In this document: in pieces, positions 4,967 through 10,609 of the stretch | Position numbering within the stretch: the first letter of the stretch is position 1 | Layout of the letters: each line of letters opens with the position of its first letter | Source of the DNA: an uncultured Saprospiraceae bacterium | Lineage (GTDB): Bacteria; Bacteroidota; Bacteroidia; Chitinophagales; Saprospiraceae | Assembly: GCA_937930625.1 (NCBI GenBank) | Contig: CALHBW010000009.1 | Location: 1 to 10,609, forward strand | Reading direction: 5' to 3' | Length of the DNA: 10,609 nucleotides | Made by a program: the position numbers and the translations under genes | Notes under the pieces: generated by a model | What the model was told of the DNA's origin: nothing | Seen by the model: only the letters and a program-made list of their open reading frames with translations | The model's database searches: none

Positions 4967-6211
4967 GTGAAAATTTTCAACAACATTCTCTTGCTTTCAA
5001 TTTTGGTGCTTTTTTCTACGACATTTATTTTAGCACAAAACCCCAACTGCCCCGATGCCTCAGAGGTACTTGATTTGACCTCATTAGCCACACAAAATGC
5101 TGCAATAGCCGCTATAAACGCTGCCGGACTCACCCTCGGCGGTGAGTTACTACAAGTTGTGAATACCTATAATGGCGGCGCAACTGCCGACGAAGACGCC
5201 ATTAATGACGACCATCTGACAGGCTGCACCGGGCTTAAACTTGGCATTAATAATTCTACCGACGGAGCTAACACCAATATGACCACGACTTACACGCTTG
5301 GTGGTCCGGTCAATAATGTTTGTTTTAGAATCATTGATATTGATAGAAACGATGAAATCGTGATTAATGGCAGCCTCAACGGTACAGTTTATTCATTTGA
5401 TGCAGGGCAAGCAGGGTTTACGCTGCTCGACCAGTCGGGCAATAGCTGCATTGATTACATCAATAACAACACATTTTCCTCCAATTGCATACCCCCCGAA
5501 CCCAATATCAACGACACGACACGCGGCGTAATGGACATCTGTTTTACCGAGCCTATTGACCAACTGGACTTAATTTTTTATGATAAAGGAACAACGACGG
5601 GCGATGCTTACACGCTTTGCGATATGAGTACTTGTGCGACGACTACGGACTTGCCTATCGAATTAGCGCACTTTTCTGTAGTAGAAAATAACTGTCAAGC
5701 CAAGCTCACTTGGAGAACGCTTACCGAGTCAAATTTCTCTCACTTTGAAGTGGAAAAAAGCACGAATGGGATGGATTACACAGCGATTGCCACCATTTAT
5801 TCGCAAGGCAGTGAAGCCAGCGCAACAGACTATTTTTTTACAGATAACCAACTGGCAGACAACAACTACTATCGCCTCAAAATAATAGACAATGACGGTC
5901 TGGTGAATTACTCTTACATCAGAACAGTTCCCTCTGATTGTGCAAATGGCATTTCGATTTCTGATGTATTTCCCAATCCCGTCAGAAGTATGACTTCAAG
6001 CGTTCGCTTCACATCTTCTGTCAATGAAGCCGAGGCTAAAATGGTCATTATAGATGCATTGAGTCGTGTAATTACTCAACAAACAATCGAAGTAATAGAA
6101 GGCATGAACCTGATTAATCTCAATGTTTCGGCACTCAATAACGGAACTTACTACCTCTTCCTTGAGGGCGATAATTGGCAAACAAGAGTCGTCAAATTCG
6201 TCAAGCTATAA
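4967..6211 (+). CDS. Secreted protein with type IX secretion C-terminal sorting domain
   Basis: The 414-residue protein opens with a signal peptide (about 1-24, hydrophobic core ILLLSILVLFSTTFILA). Residues 25-225 form an Asn/Thr/Asp-rich domain with about nine Cys and no recognised enzyme motif. Residues 230-322 look like a fibronectin-III-like module common before sorting domains (LTWRTLTESNFSHFEVEKS...YYRLKIIDNDG). The last ~85 residues are a type A Por/T9SS sorting domain (ISDVFPNPVRS...YYLFLEGDNWQTRVVKFVKL), so the protein is probably moved by Sec, then across the outer membrane by T9SS, and attached to the surface or released. The start codon is GTG at 4967, chosen because it sits directly before the signal peptide. 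The gene is monocistronic with a terminator at 6243-6275. The N-terminal domain could bind surface ligands; that is a guess. Confidence 0.9.
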   Translation: MKIFNNILLLSILVLFSTTFILAQNPNCPDASEVLDLTSLATQNAAIAAINAAGLTLGGELLQVVNTYNGGATADEDAINDDHLTGCTGLKLGINNSTDGANTNMTTTYTLGGPVNNVCFRIIDIDRNDEIVINGSLNGTVYSFDAGQAGFTLLDQSGNSCIDYINNNTFSSNCIPPEPNINDTTRGVMDICFTEPIDQLDLIFYDKGTTTGDAYTLCDMSTCATTTDLPIELAHFSVVENNCQAKLTWRTLTESNFSHFEVEKSTNGMDYTAIATIYSQGSEASATDYFFTDNQLADNNYYRLKIIDNDGLVNYSYIRTVPSDCANGISISDVFPNPVRSMTSSVRFTSSVNEAEAKMVIIDALSRVITQQTIEVIEGMNLINLNVSALNNGTYYLFLEGDNWQTRVVKFVKL

Positions 6212-6242
6212 CGATTGACGAATAGTATTAACTATAAGCAGA

Positions 6243-6275
6243 AGCGTCTTAGACTTAGGTTTGGGACGCTTTTTT
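6243..6275 (+). terminator. Intrinsic terminator after the secreted-protein gene
   Basis: AGCGTCTT (about 6243-6250) pairs with GGGACGCT (6263-6270), two G-T pairs included, followed by TTTTT. It lies about 30 nt after the stop codon at 6211. Confidence 0.8.
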
Positions 6276-6311
6276 GTGTTGGATAAATGTCAAAAAATGA
6301 AGAAAATGAAA

Positions 6312-6370
6312 ACATATTTATATGTGACAGAGTTTATGTGATAAATGAAATATTTTTTTTCGTAATTTTA
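6312..6370 (+). promoter_or_regulatory. Probable promoter/operator region of the TIR gene pair
   Basis: Between the upstream terminator and the TIR gene lie a small dyad (ACATA/TATGT, about 6312-6325), two direct ATGTGA words (ATGTGACA at 6322-6329 and ATGTGATAAATG at 6336-6347), and a degraded -7 element, TAATTTTA (6363-6370), about 26 nt before the first ATG. A -33 TTG is not seen. The same pair of ATGTGACA/ATGTGATA words occurs upstream of the amidase gene on the other strand. Confidence 0.35.
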
Positions 6371-6395
6371 TGCGAATTTAATCACGACAAAATTG

Positions 6396-7034
6396 ATGCT
6401 TATGGATGCTCCGAAAGTTTTCCTGAATCACGCTAAAGAAGACGCCGCAATCACTCGTCGCTTGTATGAGGAATTGACGGTGAGAGGTGTGGATGTTTGG
6501 TTTGACGAAGAATCATTGTTGCCCGGACAGACTTGGAAACGGGAAGTTACTAAAGCGATTCGTGCTTGCGATTATTTTATCCTTATTTTTTCCTCTAAAT
6601 CTGTGAATAAAACGGGGTATGTCAATGTAGAAATCCGTGAAGCATTGGAACAGATTAAACGACGACCTCCGGGTGAAGTTTATGTGATTCCGGTTCGTCT
6701 GGATGAATGTGAGGTGAATTTTTTGGAGTTGGAGGAGTTGCAGTGGGTAGATTTGTTTGCAGAAAATGGAGGGTATGAAATTCTTGATAGAGGCATTCAA
6801 AAGATAGGTGATGTTGTTATGAAAAGTAAACCTTCTTTTGAAGAAAATTTTGATTTAGAACTTGAAGGGCTGAAAGAAAATGAGAAGGTATTGATAGAAA
6901 AACGTATCTATTTTACAGCAGAACGAATTATTACATCAGATCCGGAATTGAAGTTTAATTTGAAAAAGAAGTTGGAGAAAATAGAGGGGGAGTTGGTAGA
7001 AGTGAGGAGAAGGATTGAAGCAATTGGTAGTTAA
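6396..7034 (+). CDS. TIR-domain protein with C-terminal helical region, probable NADase effector
   Basis: A 212-residue protein with a TIR domain at about 5-140: strand A/box 1 region KVFLNHAKED (7-16), BB-loop region VWFDEESLLPGQTWKRE (34-50), CDYFILIFSSKSV (58-70), then YVNVEIREAL with Glu79 at the usual catalytic position, and VYVIPVRLDECEV...LQWVDLF (95-121). The usual Trp before the Glu is Tyr75. Bacterial TIRs with this Glu cleave NAD+ or make cyclic ADP-ribose signals in phage defence. The C-terminal 60 residues are charged helix (ITSDPELKFNLKKKLEKIEGELVEV), similar in look to the short helical modules in Bacteroidota and cyanobacterial conflict proteins. Start: a TTG-ATG-CTT-ATG run leaves 6396 or 6402; neither affects the domain. 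The downstream gene begins 27 bp after the stop and is a diverged TIR paralogue, so they are probably one operon. Confidence 0.85.
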   Translation: MLMDAPKVFLNHAKEDAAITRRLYEELTVRGVDVWFDEESLLPGQTWKREVTKAIRACDYFILIFSSKSVNKTGYVNVEIREALEQIKRRPPGEVYVIPVRLDECEVNFLELEELQWVDLFAENGGYEILDRGIQKIGDVVMKSKPSFEENFDLELEGLKENEKVLIEKRIYFTAERIITSDPELKFNLKKKLEKIEGELVEVRRRIEAIGS

Positions 7035-7061
7035 TTACTGTTGAACGAGAAAGTTTTTATT

Positions 7062-8582
7062 ATGAGTAAAAAGACTACAATATTTTTAAATTATCATGAT
7101 CAACTTGATAAACATCAAGTACTGAAGAAGCTTGACGAAAGGCTCAAAAGATATCAATCAATTCAAGTAGTTGACAATGACTTTCTGCCGATTGGAGAAG
7201 ACAAAAGTAAAAACAGAAAGAAACATATCAGGAATTCGGATATATTTTTGGCACTATTCTCCTCTAAGTGGAACAGTAAAAATAGCACTTTCTATAGGAG
7301 TGTCAGATATGCCATTGAAAATGGTAAAGAAAATCGCCCCGGTGAAATATTTATTATTCCCGTAAGACTTGACAACTGTGAAATACCATTCGAAGAACTG
7401 GAAAAAATACAAGGATTAGATTTATTTGAGATTGATTCAAAGGAAGATGTATTTGACAAAAAATTTCGATTACTTATACGTGCAATTGCTTACAAAAGCG
7501 ATAATGAACAACTTATAAATGAGGTAGTAACTGAATTAAATAAAAGTGATTACGAAGGGAAAAATGAAGAAGAACTCAAGAAATTAGCCGAACCTGCGAA
7601 TACAAAATATATTGATAACAGAGGAAAAGATGATACCTTAACTCCTGATGATTATTTTGTAGCGGGGTTATATAGTTTTGCATGTGATAATTATGAGGAA
7701 GCTAAAAATCGTTTCAATAAAGCTTTGACTCATGGCATGTACAAAAATGCACAGATATTGAGTAAAATAGGGGCTTGTGATATTAAACTTGAAAAGTGGA
7801 ACGATGCCAAAAAACAACTTAATGAAGCTATAAAACTTGATAAAAACTATCCTCCTTCCTACTTTAATCGTGGTATATTGTATAAACGTCAAGGTGAGAG
7901 GTATCTCAAAAAAAACAATACTGACAATGCTATGGAAATGTTTGAAAAAGCCATTTCCGATTTTGAGTATGCTATCTCGCTGCTCAAAGACAAAACAAAA
8001 GATCATCGAGCAGTTAAAACCAAAAATAATTTATCTACTACCAAAAAAGAAATGTATTTGTTAACCGAAAAAAGTGATTTTCTTGATGAAGCTATCAATG
8101 TGTTAGAATCTTTAGTGCAGGGTAATTTGAGAGCGAATCCCGATAATTTTGGGCTGGTGAGGTACAACTTAGCTTGCTATTACTCATTAAAAGGAAATTT
8201 AGCTGAGGCTTATATCCATTTAAAAGTAGCATTTGAAGATTATCTGAATGTTGATTATTCTGTAACAGATATTGAACTTCATAATTTTAAATCAAGATGT
8301 ACTGATAAGTATAAGGAATTAATAAGAATATCTTCCAACGATTATATTGATAGAATACAATATAATATCAATACCTTGATAAAACAGAAAAATATTGATG
8401 AAATTAATGAAATGATTGACAGGAACAAAAAGTGGTTAGAAAATATAGGTGACTTCAATGCAGATGCATACCACCTTCTCGCATATTGTTATGATTCAAT
8501 AGGAAATAACACTGAAAGAGACGACTATCTTAAAAAATATAAAAAGCAACTATACAATGAAATATCACAAAAAACGTTCTAA
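7062..8582 (+). CDS. Degenerate TIR-like domain fused to TPR repeats
   Basis: The 506-residue protein has an N-terminal TIR-like domain (about 4-145): IFLNYHDQ, IRNSDIFLALFSSKW, EIFIIPVRLDNCEIPFEELEKIQGLDLF. Between SSK and PGE it aligns with the upstream TIR protein over 29 residues without a gap, but the catalytic Glu position holds Ser80, so it is probably enzymatically dead. After a charged linker (about 146-195) come TPR-like helix pairs at about 196-226, 228-260, 263-308, 362-392 and 467-497, with typical pairs such as YEEAKNRFNKAL and WNDAKKQLNEAIKLD. There is no signal peptide or membrane segment. It is likely the sensor, adaptor or inhibitor partner of the TIR effector through TIR-TIR contact. 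ATG 7062 is preferred over the in-frame TTG at 7041, which would add only seven residues. The gene is visibly more AT-rich than ftsY or the amidase gene, which fits acquisition by transfer. No clear terminator follows. Confidence 0.8.
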   Translation: MSKKTTIFLNYHDQLDKHQVLKKLDERLKRYQSIQVVDNDFLPIGEDKSKNRKKHIRNSDIFLALFSSKWNSKNSTFYRSVRYAIENGKENRPGEIFIIPVRLDNCEIPFEELEKIQGLDLFEIDSKEDVFDKKFRLLIRAIAYKSDNEQLINEVVTELNKSDYEGKNEEELKKLAEPANTKYIDNRGKDDTLTPDDYFVAGLYSFACDNYEEAKNRFNKALTHGMYKNAQILSKIGACDIKLEKWNDAKKQLNEAIKLDKNYPPSYFNRGILYKRQGERYLKKNNTDNAMEMFEKAISDFEYAISLLKDKTKDHRAVKTKNNLSTTKKEMYLLTEKSDFLDEAINVLESLVQGNLRANPDNFGLVRYNLACYYSLKGNLAEAYIHLKVAFEDYLNVDYSVTDIELHNFKSRCTDKYKELIRISSNDYIDRIQYNINTLIKQKNIDEINEMIDRNKKWLENIGDFNADAYHLLAYCYDSIGNNTERDDYLKKYKKQLYNEISQKTF

Positions 8583-8813
8583 TAAAACCAAATAACATTT
8601 CTTATTTTTGATTTCGGTAAAATATTGTATTTTTTTTTGTGAAAAGATGCATTTTCTTTAAAAAGATACAAGATTTTTTGCATTTACTGTTTACTTTTTT
8701 ATATGTTTACGCATCTTTTATAAAGAAGTTACGTATTAACTTCAAAAAATACTACGGTCTAAGTGCAATTCAATCTGTAATCTATTTTTTAATTATACAT
8801 AATTTTCAGACTT

Positions 8814-8918
8814 ATGAAGCACAGTTTTGTTTACTCACTATTAAGTTGGATATTTGGATTTCCTCCAAACAATGGAGAAGAAAAAGATTCCAGAGATAGT
8901 GAAGTAATGAAAAAGTAG
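8814..8918 (+). CDS. Possible 34-residue hydrophobic-headed peptide
   Basis: An ATG at 8814 opens 34 codons: a hydrophobic N-terminal half (KHSFVYSLLSWIFGFPPN) followed by a charged tail (GEEKDSRDSEVMKK). The amphipathic split looks more protein-like than the overlapping 86-codon reading. No homology is recognised. It lies 231 bp after the TIR-TPR gene on the same strand and could be a small membrane partner or a remnant; chance is equally possible. Confidence 0.2.
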   Translation: MKHSFVYSLLSWIFGFPPNNGEEKDSRDSEVMKK

Positions 8919-9156
8919 TAAATGTCACCTTATTTTTTAACTAAACCGATTGGTGTCATTTACATACACACCTATTGGAAAAAACTCAAACCATGGCAAA
9001 AGCTAAGTCGAGAGATGCAGATGTGGTTTAATCTCATTAAGCACTCACAAAAAAATGAAGACATCTTTTCAATGTTGCTCAAAAACACTACAAAGTCCTC
9101 TATACAGAACAACACACATGAGAACGTTCGATGTATCGAAGTCTAAAGAGTCTGTG

Positions 9157-9194
9157 GAAGGCACAAAAAGTAATAAAAAAGATGCCTTCATTTT
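9157..9194 (+). terminator. Probable intrinsic terminator at the end of the spacer
   Basis: GAAGGCA (9157-9163) pairs perfectly with TGCCTTC (9183-9189) across a 19-nt A-rich loop, followed by ATTTTT (9190-9195). The T run is on the plus strand only, so it would end transcripts coming from the TIR side. It overlaps the 49-codon ORF at 9055-9204, which argues against that ORF. Confidence 0.5.
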
Positions 9195-9244
9195 TAGACC
9201 CTAATAGTTGTCACTACAACATTTGTCTTAATAACAAAAATTTT

Positions 9245-9276
9245 GCAAAAAAAGTTCCACTCAATATAAAAAACTT
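9245..9276 (-). terminator. Weak terminator-like hairpin after the amidase gene
   Basis: On the minus strand, 6 nt after the amidase stop codon, AAGTT and AACTT (plus-strand 9272-9276 and 9252-9256) can form a 5-bp stem, followed by a run of seven T. The stem is short, so this is only a possible terminator. Confidence 0.3.
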
Positions 9277-9281
9277 CATTT

Positions 9282-10523
9282 TTACTTCTCCTTCAAATAA
9301 TCCTCCACCAATCCATCCATCAACCAATTGGCGATAGCCTGACGATTATCCTTGACCACAAAGCGGCGTTGGTCGCGTTCATGCCGGATATTGCCCAACT
9401 CAATATAGACTGCAGTGGGCTGAGTTTCGCGCAACATATGCAGGTCGCGGGCGGTTACAGTACCGTTATAACCGCGACTCGGTTGATGCTTTTCGTATTG
9501 TGCTTTAATAGTCTTTTGGAGTTGATTGGCAACAACTTTACCACCCGGACTCGCCGGATGATGATAGAAAAACACATCCGTCTGATTAGACTGACTGCGC
9601 GAATCAATATGTATCATCAGAGCGCGTTGCACTTTTGCATTTCGGGCTTTATGGCTTTCAAAAAGGTTATTGATAGCAGAGGCGCGTTGATTGAGGCGAC
9701 TTTTTTGTCCGCGCGGTATTTTTTTGTTGGGCCAACAAACTTCATCATAATCACAAGCCAAATACTGACCATCACGAATACCATCATTATTATCGCGCGT
9801 AATCATATACACGGTAGCTCCATTTTCCAATAAACTTTTTGCCAATCGCAGCGATACATCATAAGCATATTCATCCTCGCATAGATCCTTGCCATTGCGT
9901 GAGCCTATCGCACCGGTATCCGGTCCTCCGTGTCCTGCTACGATGTAATACACTGCATTCTTCAACTTATCGCTTTTTATTTCTACAGTTTGGTTTTTTC
10001 CAAAAATAGCATATTGCTCACCGGACGGCTTGGGAGTAGGGGAGGGGGGAGCAGTTGTTGTTGTTGGTGGTGTAGAAGTTGTAGGAGTAGGAACTGTACT
10101 TGTAGGGGGCGTGACCATCTTTCCGCCTTTACATTTGACCTCGTGCGTCGGTACCCAAAGCGCACGATTCAAGATAAAACTGGTCGTCATCAAGCCCACT
10201 TCGAGCATCTGCTCATTATATGCTTTGATACGGAGTGCTTTATTGATGTCTTCATCGCCGATAGTCGTGCGAATACTTTTGCCATTATATCGATAAAGCA
10301 AAATCGGGAGTTTATAAACCGTATTATGCTTGAGTTTGGAATCTGCTTTCAGGTCATTTAATTCATAAAATTTATCAAAATTACATTGATATTCATGCAG
10401 CTTATACCAACTCAACAAAGATAGCACCTCCTCACCCGGACGCGCTACCACACGCACATAATCCTGCGACCAAACCAAGGATACATTCAATAGTACAAGG
10501 GATAAAACAAATAGCCTTTTCAT
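9282..10523 (-). CDS. N-acetylmuramoyl-L-alanine amidase (Amidase_3) with LysM-like N-terminus
   Basis: A 413-residue exported peptidoglycan hydrolase that would cut the amide bond between MurNAc and L-Ala. Order: signal peptide (1-20, VLSLVLLNVSLVWSQ); a LysM-like segment (about 22-75, DYVRVVARPGEEVLSLLSWYK...LNDLKADSKL...YKLPI) expected to bind glycan; a Thr/Pro-rich linker (about 138-168); and a zinc-dependent Amidase_3 domain (about 190-410). Likely zinc and catalytic residues are His198 in VAGHGGPDTGA, Glu216 or Glu218, His305 in MIHIDSRS and Glu375 in VYIELGNIRHERDQRR. The Asp usually found just before GHGG is Ala here. Start: Met at 10523 fits the signal peptide; a longer in-frame start at 10571 adds 16 unlikely residues. 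The gene is convergent with the TIR side. The role is probably cell separation or wall turnover. Confidence 0.92.
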   Translation of the reverse strand: MKRLFVLSLVLLNVSLVWSQDYVRVVARPGEEVLSLLSWYKLHEYQCNFDKFYELNDLKADSKLKHNTVYKLPILLYRYNGKSIRTTIGDEDINKALRIKAYNEQMLEVGLMTTSFILNRALWVPTHEVKCKGGKMVTPPTSTVPTPTTSTPPTTTTAPPSPTPKPSGEQYAIFGKNQTVEIKSDKLKNAVYYIVAGHGGPDTGAIGSRNGKDLCEDEYAYDVSLRLAKSLLENGATVYMITRDNNDGIRDGQYLACDYDEVCWPNKKIPRGQKSRLNQRASAINNLFESHKARNAKVQRALMIHIDSRSQSNQTDVFFYHHPASPGGKVVANQLQKTIKAQYEKHQPSRGYNGTVTARDLHMLRETQPTAVYIELGNIRHERDQRRFVVKDNRQAIANWLMDGLVEDYLKEK

Positions 10524-10609
10524 GTTAATGATTAATAATGGGTCAATGCGCCAATAAAGAAACATTATCACATTTCAGCATTGTCACATTAAAATAATTC
10601 ACTCATTCA
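10524..10609 (-). promoter_or_regulatory. Upstream region of the amidase gene with short repeats
   Basis: Read on the minus strand, ATTAATC followed by ATTAAC ends directly at the ATG (10523), the same word family as before rpmB and rpmG but only two units long. Farther up are ATGTGATAATG (plus 10563-10573) and ATGTGACA (10582-10589), the pair also present before the TIR gene, and a TGAATGAGTGAAT word at the window edge like that before ftsY. No exact TAnnTTTG element is seen. Confidence 0.45.

Larger units (their letters stand above)
8583..9281. other. AT-rich spacer with doubtful short ORFs
   Basis: About 700 bp separate the TIR pair from the convergent amidase gene. The stretch is very AT-rich. 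Short forward ORFs exist but none is convincing: 8639-8899 (GTG start, 86 codons, hydrophobic), 8814-8918 (34 codons, MKHSFVYSLLSWIFGF start with an acidic tail), 8922-9146 (74 codons), 8993-9031 (MAKAKSRDADVV) and 9055-9204 (49 codons, Lys/Ser-rich). Several switch frame relative to each other, which would fit remnants of decayed genes. A forward hairpin with a T run closes the stretch at 9157-9194. Confidence 0.5.

Noticed and set aside
7171..8064. Alternative-frame ORFs within the TIR-TPR gene
   Set aside because: They lie fully inside a longer ORF with coherent TIR and TPR sequence.
8922..9204. Short ORFs 8922-9146 and 9055-9204 as genes
   Set aside because: No recognised features, overlapping each other in different frames, and the second contains the terminator hairpin.
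9369..10361. Plus-strand ORFs of 154, 143 and 88 codons opposite the amidase gene
   Set aside because: They mirror the amidase reading frame; low-complexity Gly/Val runs come from the Thr/Pro linker on the other strand.
10524..10571. 16-residue extension of the amidase
   Set aside because: It would precede a good signal peptide and read through upstream repeats.

Overview
The window comes from a member of the Bacteroidota, possibly of the Saprospiria/Chitinophagia/Cytophagia part of the phylum. Five things point there: the rpmB-rpmG-DUF4295-ftsY gene order, a secreted protein with a type IX secretion (Por) C-terminal sorting domain, TAnnTTTG promoter -7 elements, no Shine-Dalgarno sequences before any start codon, and a tRNA without an encoded CCA end.

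Layout. 1-150 is a ten-unit 15-bp tandem array that runs up to the start codon of a YejK/NdpA-type nucleoid-associated protein gene (152-1195). 1281-1434 looks like a free-standing small RNA gene with its own promoter and terminator. tRNA-Arg(ACG) follows (1619-1692), then the ribosomal cluster rpmB (bL28), rpmG (bL33) and a 59-residue DUF4295 gene, closed by a terminator at 2719-2747. After a large foldback comes ftsY (2949-3911) and a strong terminator at 4033-4077. A two-helix membrane protein gene (4183-4386) and a roughly 580-bp spacer holding two palindromes around a -7-like element lead to a type IX-secreted protein gene (4967-6211, GTG start) with its own terminator. The accessory part is a two-gene unit: a TIR-domain protein (6396-7034) and, 27 bp later, a second TIR-like protein that lacks the catalytic glutamate and carries TPRs (7062-8582). 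A roughly 700-bp AT-rich stretch follows with only doubtful short ORFs. The window closes with a convergent cell-wall amidase gene (9282-10523, minus strand).

Two things stand out. First, most genes here are preceded by about five or six phased units of 7-8 nt (ATTAACC, ATTCAAA, ATTCACTC or AATAACG/AATCAACG type). In several cases the array ends in an ATTA-type unit a few bases before the start codon, and in several cases an inverted copy upstream would let the leader fold back. This looks like a genome-wide style of translation leader or a mobile short repeat, and it explains misleading N-terminal extensions of two ORFs. Second, the TIR plus pseudo-TIR-TPR pair looks like a candidate two-component NAD-depleting conflict (defence) system. 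The first protein keeps the Glu expected for NADase activity. The second keeps the TIR scaffold but has Ser at the aligned position and adds a TPR sensor or adaptor region.

The housekeeping genes work in translation and membrane targeting (bL28, bL33, DUF4295, FtsY, tRNA-Arg). The secreted protein and the amidase act at the cell envelope. The TIR pair is the only clearly accessory module.
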